This document shows positions 43,440 through 54,360 of a stretch of DNA of 64,000 nt, in pieces (position 1 is the stretch's first letter; every line of letters begins with the position of its first letter). The notes under the pieces are model-generated. The model did no database searches. It was not told where the DNA came from and saw nothing but the letters and a program-made list of their open reading frames with translations. A program made the position numbers and the translations under genes. The DNA is from Ziziphus jujuba (taxonomy: Eukaryota > Streptophyta > Magnoliopsida > Rosales > Rhamnaceae): the NCBI RefSeq assembly GCF_031755915.1, contig NC_083389.1:24923001-24987000 (forward strand), read 5' to 3'.

Positions 43440-43890
43440 AAATAAAAAAAAGTAGTTTTGGTGACAAATTGAATAACTTAACCATGGTTTATGTCATATC
43501 AATGACAAATCAGATGTATCACTGATGTTTTAAGTGACAAATCAAATATGCCACTGATGGTTTAAATGACGAATAATATTTTATCACCTAACTGTATGTA
43601 TTGTCACTGATGGATAAGTTTGACCAACTCATACATATGTATTGCTGGCAAAATTTGTGTGAACAATGACAAAAAATATGTTTTATGTGACAAAAACCGA
43701 TGTCACGGTAAAGCTCCAATCTATGATGAAATTTTTTTTTGTCGCAGTTACATGCTTTTTCGTGACAAACTAAAATGTCCATCACAAACATGCTTTGTGA
43801 TGGGTCTATCATGGCAAATGCAAGACGAACTGATTTTGTCACCTAAACTCAATAAGGCGACAAAAAATGGCCCTTACGTGACAAAATAGT
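43440..43890. repeat. CACTA right subterminal motif array
   Basis: At least eight GTGACAAA/ATGACAAA motifs, mostly on the plus strand (for example near 43461, 43503, 43533, 43668, 43688, 43772 and 43877). Confidence 0.7.
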
Positions 43891-43958
43891 TGTGTAGCAG
43901 TTGTCCAAATTTTTTGTAATGAATGGCACTAATAATGTGGTAAGTCTAATTTGAAATT

Positions 43959-44025
43959 GGTATTATACCTAATCAATCAGAGTATTTCTGTTGGTATTAT
44001 ACCTAATCAATCAGAGTATTTCTGA
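43959..44025 (+). repeat. Small tandem duplication, ~33-bp unit
   Basis: TTGGTATTATACCTAATCAA and the following residues up to GTATTTCTG occur twice in a row. Confidence 0.85.
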
Positions 44026-44093
44026 CCAAGACTAAATTCCTGTTCTAAGTTTCAACCAAAGCACACATGAACTTATTAATTGACTCAACAAAA

Positions 44094-44099
<6 letters not shown>

Positions 44100-44136
<37 letters not shown>

Positions 44137-45130
44137 TTCTACCAACAAATTTTTACCATTTTCATATAGTTTATTGGTAAGCATCCATTCCTTCTTATAC
44201 TTCTGCCGACGACTTAGGACTTCACTTCCGACTATCATCTGATAAGATAAAATACATATATATAAATCAAACAGAAAAAAAAAATTAATTAAATTACCTT
44301 ATAGTGGTCATCACCAACCCTAATAAATTTCTTACCCTTGACCATTTTTTTGGAATATTTTTTGAGGACTTTCACAGGTACAGAAACATTTTTGTTCTCT
44401 TGAATCAAGAACTTGAGATCGTCAACCGTATATCCAAATTCATAACCTCCCTTCCCTAAAGGCTTTCTTTCAATTTTGAGTCTACATTAATTAATTAAAT
44501 TACGATAATAATAAAAATAAAACAAAAAGTTTTAAAATTAAAATGTGCAGCCAATAATAATAACAACAAATTGTTTAATTAAGATGATAATAGAATAAAT
44601 TTTGTTACAAATTCAATAAAATTAAATTCTTTCTTAATTTACCCCATTAGGCTTGGCCCCACCAAACTGGCGTAGAAATTCTTCTTTAGTTTCTCTGTAA
44701 CGTAAATGGCTGTTTTTCTCTCTGACTTGAAAGTAAACAGAAGTCTTGACCATATGGTGTAAAGTACTATGTTCCATCACGTTCAAAATCAACCATACCA
44801 TCAAAATAATAATGATGATGATAATAATCAAAAAATCATAATAATAATCAAAAAAATAAAAAAATTTAAAAACTATACGAAAAGATTTAAAAGAAGAAAA
44901 TAAACAAATAAACCAATGCACCTTCTTGCATTCGGCATCATTAATTGGCTCCTCCTCAGCCAGCGGACCGGTCGGTAAGACCCCATTCATTGGCTCCCCT
45001 TGTCCTACATTTTGTTTCCTGCCAACAGCGAACTTTTTTTTTTCTTTGTTTTACCCTTTTTGGTGGGGGTAATACTTCCTATTAATGCTTGTAAGGTCTT
45101 AATATAGGTAACTGGGCCAACTTTAGTCAC
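44100..45130 (-). pseudogene. Unidentified spliced gene fragment
   Basis: Four minus-strand coding blocks are bounded by plausible splice sites: about 45130-44915 (IKTLQALIGSITPTKKGKTK, then NVGQGEPMNGVLPTGPLAEE), about 44740-44640 (SVYFQVREKNSHLRYRETKE, then FLRQFGGAKPNG and donor GTAAAT), about 44485-44298 (KPLGKGGYEFGYTVDDLKFL, VPVKVLKKYSKKMVKGKK, then GTAATT) and 44238-about 44128 (acceptor ATCAG, then VGSEVLSRRQKYKKEWMLTN). It is Lys-rich and basic. I do not recognise the family; a transposon-associated protein is possible. The frame extends toward 45150, where GyA-2 interrupts it; upstream exons could lie beyond 51066. A GA microsatellite at 44098-44127 ends the last block. Confidence 0.4.
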
Positions 45131-45145
45131 TCCTTATTTTTTGTC

Positions 45146-45150
45146 ACTTA
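45146..45150 (+). repeat. GyA-2 target-site duplication, left (ACTTA)
   Basis: ACTTA directly left of the LTR terminus TGATGAGAAT, repeated at 51062-51066. Confidence 0.9.
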
Positions 45151-46181
45151 TGATGAGAATCCGTCCCTACCCGTATAATCGACAACCCGCTAGGGTGTTG
45201 ATCCAATACAGATTAAGACCGGGCCAATCACTAGGGCTCAAGCCAAGAAATTTAAGGACAATCTGATTATCTTTATATAGAAAGTTATCAATTTTCAAAA
45301 GAACTTGTCCATACCCAAAGATACGAAGCCTGTTTTAAGCATCCAAGTGGTGGTGGTCGATACAAACCCGAGTAGCTGTTTTAGTGCAAATAAGGACTTT
45401 GGGCAGCAAGGAATGGGTCCAAAACTTCTTGAATTCAATTAATATCACTAAGAGATCATGGAAACAAGTCAAGGCAGAAGCAAAACCAATCAAAGAAGGC
45501 ATTTGCGTATAGGGGGAGTTTTTGGATGAAATTGCTGGATTTGTTACTAGCTTTACTGTATTTTGTTGATTTGACATTTTCTCTTTATTCCAAGCAAAGA
45601 CAATGTGTGGCATTCATAAATAATCCTATTTTTCATCATACATGACATATGGGAGCTGATTTGGAGCCTCTATAAGCTGAAAATTGGACAAAGATATCTT
45701 TGTAATCAAACTAGTCAACTAGTTTCCTAATTTGATTGTGACTTTGTTTTAGGAAATTAGTCTTTTATTTGGTTTCTATTTATTCATTTGCTAGAAAAAT
45801 CAACTTAGGAAAGTTATTATTTTATTATTTTCATTGTAAATTAATTAATTCCTAATTCAAAATAAAGGACTTAATTAATCAAAATTAGATTAGGAAAGGA
45901 AAGAGAAAATTCGGCCACATTAGGAATCCAACATGCTTGGCCGGTTTTTGTCTTATCAGTCTATTTAAAGGCTTATTTTTCAGTGAGGATACAGCTTAGA
46001 ATTTATACAGAAAATTAATTGTGAGATTGAATTTCTCTTTATTCTTTTTGAACACCTAAAACACCATTAGAAAGTGAGTGTTTTAGTTTTGACTTATCAA
46101 TAGGATATCCATCACCTATTATGGTATCTTCAATATTTTGTTATTAGGATATCCATCACGTGTCAACCTAGGTTCGTATCA
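45151..46181 (+). repeat. GyA-2 5' LTR
   Basis: 1031 bp, TGATGAGAAT to ..TTCGTATCA. Compared with the 3' LTR it lacks most of a ~90-bp block near its 3' end (after CTTCAATAT at about 46135), replaced by a repeat of an upstream ATTAGGATATCCATCA stretch. Confidence 0.9.
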
Positions 46182-46183
46182 TT

Positions 46184-46196
46184 TGGTATTAGAGCC
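46184..46196 (+). other. GyA-2 primer-binding site
   Basis: TGGTATTAGAGCC, one mismatch from the initiator tRNA-Met site; the mismatch differs from that of GyA-1. Confidence 0.85.
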
Positions 46197-47510
46197 AAGA
46201 TTTTGTTCAAGTTTGATCTATCTTATTTGTTTTATTTTATTTTATGTTAATCTGCAATTTTAGCATTAGGTTACAGTTGTTTCCATCATCATACATGTTT
46301 TGCATCTTATTAAAAAAAATAAAAAATTTCATTTATAGCCGAAACTAGGTTTCCTTGTTTTACCATATTTTTGCTTCCTAGTTTGTTGGTTGATTTTCAT
46401 TATTGTTCTTGTTAATTTGGTTTATTGTTGATTTTTCTTATCTGTTTTAATCTTAGTTAGTTGCATTCATATGTTCCCAAAAAAAAGAAAAGAAAAAAAG
46501 AGAGAGGTTTGAAAGCATATTGCATAAAAACTTAAGATTGTGCAATTGTTTTTCTTTTTATTGGAGAATTAGGTTTATTTAATTTGGCATTGAAGTTTGC
46601 AGATTGTACTTTTTTTTATGCTGATGGGATTTGTGTTTGTCTTATTCTGTTTGTGATTAAAAAAAAAAAAAAAGGAGGGGGTTTGTGGCAACAAACAAAA
46701 AATTACAAAATTTGCAAGTTGAATTTTGGAGGTCACAGGTTTGTCGAAATTTTGGTGTTGGAATTGCAAATTTGTTGTTGATTTTTGCTACTGGAGTTGT
46801 GTTTTAAGTTCTGTGAGTGAATAAAAAAAAAAAGTATAGCCGAATAAAATAAAATAAAAAATTGGTTTGTTGAAATTTGAGTTTGAATTTGTTTGCTGGA
46901 AATTTGTTGGAGCTGCTGAATTGTTGCTTATTTATTCCCTATTTGAAGTTGCTGGAAATTAATCTTGCTGCTGAATATTTGAATTTGGGGTGCTAAAATT
47001 ATTTGGATTAAAATTAGTTAAAGGATTTGATACAAAACTTGAATTACAAATAACAAAAACCAACAACTATCCTATATTTATGTTCAATTTGGTTCTTGTT
47101 TGTATTTGAATTTCTTTCTCTAAATTTTATTCTTGAATTCTTAATTTCTTACCATCTGGTCCAGTTCTTATTGATTCCAAAAATTCCTTTGTTAAATTGC
47201 CTTATTTTGGCTTAGAAAAGCTGAGAATTAAGTGTTTAAAAATTCATTCGGTATTGCTTGCTTTTTGCTACTGTTTTATTAATAAGTTTAAATTAAGGTA
47301 TACTTGTGATCTAATTACTATTTTTTTGGTGTTTTAATTAGAACTTTGAGTTAATTCTTCGAGTAGAAAAAGGCAAGAGTGTGTGAGCTTAAAAGAGGGT
47401 CAAAAGCCAAAACTAGTGTGCAAACACGAGTGTTGAAACCTTGTTTGAGTGAAACACGGAATGGAGTGATTTTGGTGAGGTTCTATTTTATTTTTGTGTT
47501 ATTCATACTA
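46197..47510 (+). other. GyA-2 untranslated leader
   Basis: Collinear with 16666-17781 of GyA-1, including the poly-A tracts. No gene is seen. Confidence 0.75.
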
Positions 47511-48670
47511 ACATAGCAGATTCAAGGGTGAGAAGAGGAGATCCACCATTAAAAGTTAATGAAGAGGAATCTGTAGGACTCTAAGGTGATTCCCGAGCTT
47601 CGGGGAGTGGACATGAGCACACAGACATGAAGGTCGTCTTGGAGCAATTACAATGGATGAATGCTCATTTTGACCTTATAGATTAAAGGATGGACAGGTT
47701 AGAGACTTCACAAGGAGGCCCGAATTTGAGGCAGGAATTTCATGGAGGCTGTGGCAAACCTAGGGAGGAATTTGGAGAAGGTAATTTTGGAGATGACTTT
47801 GATGAGGGGTTCGATGAAATTTTTGCTTACCAAGGAAGGCAAAACCGTGGGAGACCAATAAGTGAAGAAGATGATAATCTTGAAAATATCAAGGTCGATA
47901 TACCACCTTTCATGGGGAAAAGTGATCTGAAAGCCTAGTTGGAGTGGGAGGAGCGTATGGAGATGATCTTCGATTGTCACAACTATTCGGAGGCTAAGAA
48001 AGTTAAAGTGGCAGCTATGGAATTTGGACACTATGCACTCCAATGGTGGACTAATGATTAAAACACCTGAAGAAGGGTAGGTGATGAATTGATTACCACT
48101 TGGCGACAAATGAAAGGAGCCATGAGGAAGCGATTTGTACCGACTCATTACTATAGGTTGCTGCATCAAAGACTCCAATCATTGTCACAAGGTAGTAGGT
48201 CTGTGAAGGATTATTACAAGGAAATAGAGATGCTCATGATGAGATTGAGCATGAATGAAGAAAAAGAATTAACCATGGTGTGGTTTCTTGGTGGATCGTA
48301 AGATAGCTAATCAATTGGAATTGCAACAATATGTGGAATTTGAAGAGATTTTGCATGTGGCTATCAAATTTAAGAATCAATTCAAGAGGAGGGGCATAAG
48401 TACACGGCTTGGAGGAGTATCAAACAGTGGGAGGTCAAATCCAAGTGCTTGGTGAAGCAATCCCACATATGACAACAAGCCAAAACCGAAGCTAGGTGAT
48501 GAAAGCACCAATCAGCCAAAAAGGGAGTCTAAGGCCGAATATGTCCAAGCACCAAGGAATGAAGGTAAATCTTATCCTAAACCTTCTAGAACTCAACAAA
48601 TTGTGTGTTTTAAGTGTCAGGAATGAGGACACATTGCCAATCAATGCTCGAATAAATGAATCATGGTGCT
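47511..48670 (+). pseudogene. GyA-2 gag
   Basis: Same capsid as GyA-1: GNFGDDFDEGFDEIFAYQGR, PPFMGKSDLKA followed by TAG, HNYSEAKKVKVAAMEF, then ITTWRQMKGAMRKRFVPTHY and LQSLSQGSRSVKDYYKEIEM in the open stretch 48089-48301. The zinc knuckle near 48604-48647 reads CFKCQE.GHIANQC, with a TGA at the same position as in GyA-1, so that nonsense change may predate the split of the two copies. The Gly/Arg-rich tract near the N terminus is shorter than in GyA-1. Confidence 0.9.
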
Positions 48671-48839
48671 GAAAGGTAATGTTGAGTTAGAGTCCGAGAG
48701 TGAAGAAAGTGATGCTAAAACCAAAATTGATGGTGAAGAAGTTGGAGGTGCAGAACTTGAGGAATCCAAAACTCTCAAGGCATTTAGGGGCAAATTAAGC
48801 TAGGTAAGTAGTAGAGTCTTGACCATATAAAAGATGAGG

Positions 48840-49270
48840 AACAACTTCAAAGAGAGAACATCTTCCACACTCATTGTGAAATCCAAGGTAAGATTTGTAG
48901 CATGATAATTGATAGTGGAAGTTATGCTAATATAATTAAGAATGTTGTGGTTGATAAACTAGGCTTAGCAACAATTAAACATCCTGAACCATATAGATTA
49001 CAATGGCTTAATGATAGTGGTATAATGAAAGTAAACAAACAAGCCAAAGTAAAATTCAACATAGATAAATGTGGATGTTGTTTTATGTGATGTTGTGCCA
49101 TTGCATGCGGACATATTCTATTAGGTAGACCATGGCAATTTGATAAAGATACTACTCATTATGGTCGAGAGAATGTTATTGTTTTTAGATTTAAAGGTAA
49201 AAAGGTCAAGCTGGAGCCATTAACTCCAAAGGAGGTATTTAGAGACCAATTACAAATGCAAAAAGGAGGG
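48840..49270 (+). pseudogene. GyA-2 protease region
   Basis: IIDSGSYANIIKN keeps the DSG active site; HPEPYRLQWLNDSGIMKVNK and, in a shifted frame, GRPWQFDKDTTHYGRENVIV follow. A frameshift at about 49070-49110 breaks the domain. Confidence 0.8.
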
Positions 49271-49409
49271 AGGCCGGAAAGCTTAAAGAAAGAACAATAG
49301 GACACCTATGGCTTAAACACCTATTCAAGGGGGCAAGGCCATGCAAGACCAACCAGGTAAGTGTTCTTAACTCAAATTTGAGGGAAAGGAAAGAGAGAAA
49401 GCCGAGAGG

Positions 49410-49993
49410 GTGAAAGACTTGGAAAAATTTGAAAGTGTGAGGAAAGTGGAAAAAGCCAAGAATGAGGGAATAGCCGAGAGAGAGAAAGAAAAAGAAAGAA
49501 AAGAAAGGAAAAGTAAAAAATTTTATCTTAACTTTGGTGATATTAATAAATCAATCTTGAGTAAGAAACCATTGCTGGTTATGATTTATAAAGATGCTTA
49601 TTTAAAAATGTTTTTGTTGTATAGAACTTTATCTGTATTGTTGAGAGCTTTACTTAGTGGAAATTTGAAAATTTGGAAGAGATTATTTGTTAACTTTAAA
49701 AAGTATGATTTCTGGAAAGATAAATTGGTATTTCTAGGATTTGTTCTGATAGTGTTTGACCCAAGAGATTGCGTTTAGTTACATTTAAGAAAGGAAAGGT
49801 TTCCCAAACAAAGAAAGTCGAAGCTTATGCCTCGTGGAGATGGACCTTTTCAAGTTTTGGAGCGGATTAATGTACAAACTTGACTTACCGGTGAGTATGA
49901 TGTTAGTGCTATATTTAATGTTGTTGTCTTATCTCCTTTTGCTGTAGGTGATGATTTTGATTTGAGGGCAAATCCTTTTCAAGAGGAGAGGAA
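49410..49993 (+). pseudogene. GyA-2 rearranged pol remnants
   Basis: The open frame 49410-49778 passes through three segments. A Lys/Glu-rich linker ends in SKKPLLVMIYKDAYL (equivalent to GyA-1 19860-19905). RTLSVLLRALLSGNLKIW is equivalent to integrase at GyA-1 about 22000-22050. LFVNFKKYDFWKDKLVFLGF is equivalent to RT at GyA-1 about 20590-20650. It then runs into FDPRDCV and [20 protein letters not shown], the integrase C terminus (GyA-1 about 22310-22375). RT sequence thus lies after part of integrase, the reverse of the family order. Confidence 0.85.
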
Positions 49994-51061
49994 TGATGAG
50001 AATATGCCCGCACCCGTACAACCGACAACCCGCTGAGGTACCGATCCAATACAAATTAAGATGGGACCAATCACTAGGGCTCAAACCAAGAGATTTAAGG
50101 AAAACCTGGTTTTCTTTATACAGAAAGTTATCAATTCCAAAAGGACTTGTCTATACCCGAAGATATGAAGCTTATTTTAAGCATCCAAGTGGTGGAGGCT
50201 GATACGGACCTCAGTAGCTATTTTAATGTGAATAGGGACTCCAGAAAGCAAGTGGAAACAAGTCAAGGCAGAAGCAAAACCAATCAAAGAAGGCATTTGC
50301 ACATAGGAGGAGTTTTTGGCCAAAATTGCTGGATTTGTTGCTGGCTTTATTGTATTTTGTTGATTTGACATTTTCTCTTTTTTTTTTCCAAGAAAGAGAA
50401 ATGTGTTTGGGATCCTACATGGCATATGGGAGCTGATTTGAAGCCTCTACAAGCTGGAAATTGGTCAAAGATACCTTTGTCATCAAACTAGTCAACTAGT
50501 TTCCTAATATGATTTTGACTTTTTGTTTTAGGAAATTAGGCTTTTATTTGGTTTTTATTTATTTATTTTCTGGACAAATCAACATAGGAAAGTTATTATT
50601 TTATTATTTTTATTGTAAATTAATTAATTCTTCATTCAAAATAAAGGAATTAATTAATCAAAATTAGATTAGGAAAGAATAGAGAAAATTCGACCACATT
50701 AGGAATCCAACATGCTTGGCCAGTTTTTGTCTTATCTTTTAGGTTTTATTTTGTTCTTTCAAAGCTTATTTAAAGGCTTATTTTTCAATGAGAATACAGT
50801 TTAGAATTTATACATAAAACTAGTTATGAGATAAAATTTCTCGTTATTCTCTTTGAACACCTAAACACCATTAAAGAGTGAGTGTTTTAGTTTTGACTTA
50901 TCAATAGGATATCGATCATCTATTGTGGTATCTTCAATATACCAAGGTTTCTAATCACATATTGGTTAAGGGTTGAAGTCATTCCATTAAAATCTGAACT
51001 TAATTGAGATCCGGCCAAATATAATACAGTTTTAGGCACGTGTCGACCAAGGTTCGTATCA
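49994..51061 (+). repeat. GyA-2 3' LTR
   Basis: 1068 bp, TGATGAGAAT to ..TTCGTATCA. The Pol tail peptide (GPITRAQTKRFKENL) is readable in its first 130 bp. Confidence 0.9.
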
Positions 51062-51066
51062 ACTTA
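51062..51066 (+). repeat. GyA-2 target-site duplication, right (ACTTA)
   Basis: Partner of 45146-45150. Confidence 0.9.
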
Positions 51067-53440
51067 AGTCAGTAGAGCTAGGAGAAAAGCTTATTACCGA
51101 AAACATAAAAGAAAAAAAGTTACAAGAAAAGCTCTTCGCATGTAACATTATTTTAGAAACCTTTATATATAGTTTGTTGCACGATGATGGATGATCTGCT
51201 CCGTTGATGTTGTGTATGATACATGTGGTAATTGTCTCCTGATACTTATTTATGTGCACATGAATAAATAGACATTGTTTGGTTATTTTTATATTGTTAT
51301 TTTCATTTAAAATATTCTAAGTATTATTTTTAGCTTTTCAAGGAGAAAAATTTAAGAAAATATAATTTAAATACATACTTATTTTTTTAATATATATTTT
51401 TATAATAGAAATGAGAAATCTTCAGTTGAGTAAGTTATTTTATTTTTATGGATAATCCGATAATGGATGCGTTTGAAATTCTCAACCAGAAAGTATATGA
51501 AAAATTTTTTAGAAGGCAAAGATCCAAGAAAGACTGATATATATTTTTTTTTTTTTTGGTGGTTAAGGAGAGTTTTACATGACGCATTCTTCCAACAAAG
51601 GCAAAATTGGCTAGCAAGCTGGATATTAAAAATGTATAGAATTCCTCTATGTAGTGGTGGCAGAGTCGATTTGATGCATTTGTTGATGACATGTACTTAA
51701 GGTAATGTGGTTTCGAAAGCAAATGGTGTATTATATTGGAAAATATTCATATAACTTCCATCACAGAGTTTACTATTAATGCTTTCTGCAAACTCATGCT
51801 TTAAAGTGGGCGCTTAGACAGGGTCCATTGGCGATGTAATTCTTATGTAGATGATATTATCTATTTGTCAATTCTTTTGACTCTTGTTTGTTCTGTGCTG
51901 GGTTTTAAGAACTGGAAATAAGGTGCACTTTTTTTCTTTTTTCTTTTTTTTTGGCATCATGAGCAAGAAAATTCTGTTATTTGAGTGAGATTTTTTGATT
52001 TTTTTTTTTTGAGCATTTTAAGAAAACTTAAAAGATTTTTTTTTTAATTTTCTATTTTTAATTAAAATGTGGGTGATGAAGATGCGTGCTGGCTCTGGTT
52101 TGTGAGAGCGACTCTATCTGTAATTCTGTATGGGTGATGGGCTCCACAGTTTATCTTATGCTTTTTAGTTCTACTGTGTTTCTATCACATGGTTCTTTGT
52201 TTATTAATGATATACTCTAACGCATCTTTATGATTATCAGAAAAACTACAATAGCTGCTTTCTTTTACTATAGTATAATGGAAAGTAGTATTTAAATACT
52301 TAATAAACCATATTGGTGAATGCTGATAAAATAATTCATTCATCTTTACTATAGTTGATAACAGGTTGAAAAATTTGTACTTTGGCCTACTGTCTGGATT
52401 GGAAGCTCCATCATACTATAAATGTAGAAATAGGCCAACTTTATTTATAAGGAAAAAAAGAAGTTGGCCAACTTTTACTTTTTAAACCTATTTAAAAAAT
52501 GAAAAAATAATTTAAAATGGAACCCAGCCTCAGATTTCTTATATGATTGGAGTTCGAGTCAGGATACCCAAAAAATTAAAAAATAAAAATAAAAAAATAA
52601 AAAAAACAAACAAACAAACAAACAAACAAACAAACAAATCGTATGGAAAAAAAGAACAGGTGTCAAGAGTTGTAAGCAAATAGGAATATAAAATATGAAT
52701 GATTAATGTGACAGTATCAGATGAGAAAATAAAATAAAATATGCTGCTCTACATATTAGAGTAATTGATGAATTAATTTTGCTGATCAAGATTTCACACA
52801 GTCCAAACAATACATTAATTAATGAATTTGTTAATGTCGTTTATTAGCATTGTAAAGGCAATACTAGCTCATTTGCTTGTGATTGGAAGACAAATGATGC
52901 ATAAGAATATGATAATCATATTCTGCTTTTTATGATAATCACTTGAATGTGTGGATCCAAGGCTGCATTGATCAAGATAGCTATTGACAAACAAGGCCGT
53001 CTGAACCCTTATAGCAAAAATAACAATAAATTTTTAAAATTTTTTTTATCTATTTTTATTTTTTCATTTTAAAATGTAAAATTATCAATTAGGTTTCTAT
53101 GTTCAAATTTTAAAAATAAAATCTTTTTTAACTTATAAAAAACCATGTAAGAGCATTAAAAAGGATTGATTAGTTCTATTCATAAACTTCCATTGAAAAG
53201 GAGAAAAACTAGATTTTATACCATGAACTACAACAAAAACTTATAAATAACTACAAATATAAATTTATGCAAAAAAATAAATAAATAACATTTTTTAACA
53301 TTTTCTTCTTTTATGGGGTGCTAACCATGGATTGCTTGGTCTATGCGTTTAGCCGACCCCATTGACGACCTTCAAGTAGTCTTGAGAAAAGTGATTAAAT
53401 GCATGAACACTTAGTTGTGTTGTCTTAATTAGCCACCAAT
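51067..53440. other. Intergenic AT-rich DNA
   Basis: No intact gene is seen. Poly-T tracts lie at 51547-51559 and 51996-52009, and a CAAA microsatellite at about 52607-52637. A short segment at 52945-52992 resembles cyclin-L (separate entry). The frame at 51467-51700 is unrecognised. Confidence 0.5.
52870..52995 (+). pseudogene. Possible second cyclin-L scrap
   Basis: GGATCCAAGGCTGCATTGAT and the following AGATAGCTATTGACAAAC read GSKAALIKIAIDK, against GSKGSLIKVSVNK in the cyclin-L pseudogene at 37159-37197. The preceding bases (GATTGGAAGACAAATGATGC, then GATAATCATATTCTGCT) also resemble the intron at 36958-37015. Only about 120 bp align and the evidence is by eye. Confidence 0.35.
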
Positions 53441-53445
53441 AAAAT
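53441..53445 (+). repeat. CopB target-site duplication, left (AAAAT)
   Basis: AAAAT directly left of TGTTGGA; AAAAT recurs at 59966-59970. Confidence 0.8.
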
Positions 53446-53907
53446 TGTTGGACAATAAGGAAAATAAAAATTGTAGAATAATAAGAAAAAAAAATTTATA
53501 ACCTGTTTATCTATTGGTGTTGGTTGGTTGATCTGTCTGAGGTTTATGTGATATCACAGTATCCTTAAAACAATTTCCGACCCACCGATGCAGATGAACC
53601 TGTGACAATCATCTCCCATGATACAATGAATTCAAAGATCTTTGACACAACACCTCCAAGATCATTCTCTGCAAACTGAAGGTACCTGAGTTTACCACCC
53701 ACAATGCAGCAACGATTTTTTTTTTTCTCTATTTTTCAAAGAGTGCTCTGTATTTCTTCCATGTTATTTCCAAAATGCTATATTGTCAAAAGCTCGTGCA
53801 CCAACAAAACCCAACGGAAAAACAATGAAAGGTCACCATTAAAAGCCATAAAGCCTATCAAAATCATTTATGACAAATCATTCACACTTTAGTACAAAAA
53901 TGTTACG
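53446..53907 (-). repeat. CopB 3' LTR
   Basis: 462 bp, plus-strand ends TGTTGG...GTTACG (terminal A changed to G). Same length as the other LTR. Confidence 0.85.
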
Positions 53908-54360
53908 ATCCTCCATATGAATGATTTGATAACGAAGGATAATGCAAGACTCTGGTGGTAAAGCTCTATAGTTGGAACCTGCATAAGATATGTAGATGTT
54001 ACTATTTGAACCTTCCCTTGTGAGATTATAGTTACTTTACTGACGAATGGTAGATGAGATATCTTTGAACCATTTCATTGTTTATGTAAATGATAATATA
54101 TTTCACAAATGATTCTTTCATGGTACGCTTCAATTCTCACTGTTGTGTTCATTTTAGCCTTAAACACCTTCCTAGTTCTGCAAGAGTTTCTAAAGAAGTG
54201 CGCCTTTAACAATTCTCCTTTGAAGCAGCCACTATTCTCTCTCACATAGGTGATTATTTCCAATGTAATCAGCGTGACTATGCATAGATTACTAAAACAC
54301 ACACTTATAAGAATCATAAAATGCATACTTCATATTTAACCTTCATCTATCACTGTTTCA

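Larger units (their letters stand above)
40312..43921. mobile_element. Non-autonomous CACTA transposon carrying a gene fragment
   Basis: The left end is CACTACAAAAAATTTGG and the right end is its inverted copy with one transition (CATTACAAAAAATTTGG on the minus strand). The match continues, degenerating over about 30 bp (GGATAACCGCTAC versus GGACAACTGCTAC). Subterminal regions 40345-40690 and 43440-43890 are dense in TGACAAA/TTTGTCA motifs in both orientations, typical of transposase-binding arrays. Flanking AAT is a 3-bp target duplication. No TNPA/TNPD-like coding sequence is present, so it needs a transposase in trans. Its interior carries a spliced serine carboxypeptidase-like pseudogene. 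Confidence 0.9.
45151..51061 (+). mobile_element. GyA-2, non-autonomous scrambled gypsy element
   Basis: A 5.9-kb insertion with perfect ACTTA duplications, LTRs 45151-46181 and 49994-51061, primer-binding site, GyA-type leader, gag and protease. After the SKKPLLVMIYKDA segment (about 49561) only short pol pieces remain, in the wrong order: an integrase piece, then a reverse-transcriptase piece, then the integrase C terminus. RNase H and most of RT and integrase are absent. It must have been mobilised in trans if this structure predates insertion. Confidence 0.9.

Noticed and set aside
52515..52640. SINE-like segment with a GGAGTTCGAGTC box B-like sequence and an A-rich tail
   Set aside because: No box A at the expected spacing and no target duplication seen; the tail is a CAAA microsatellite.
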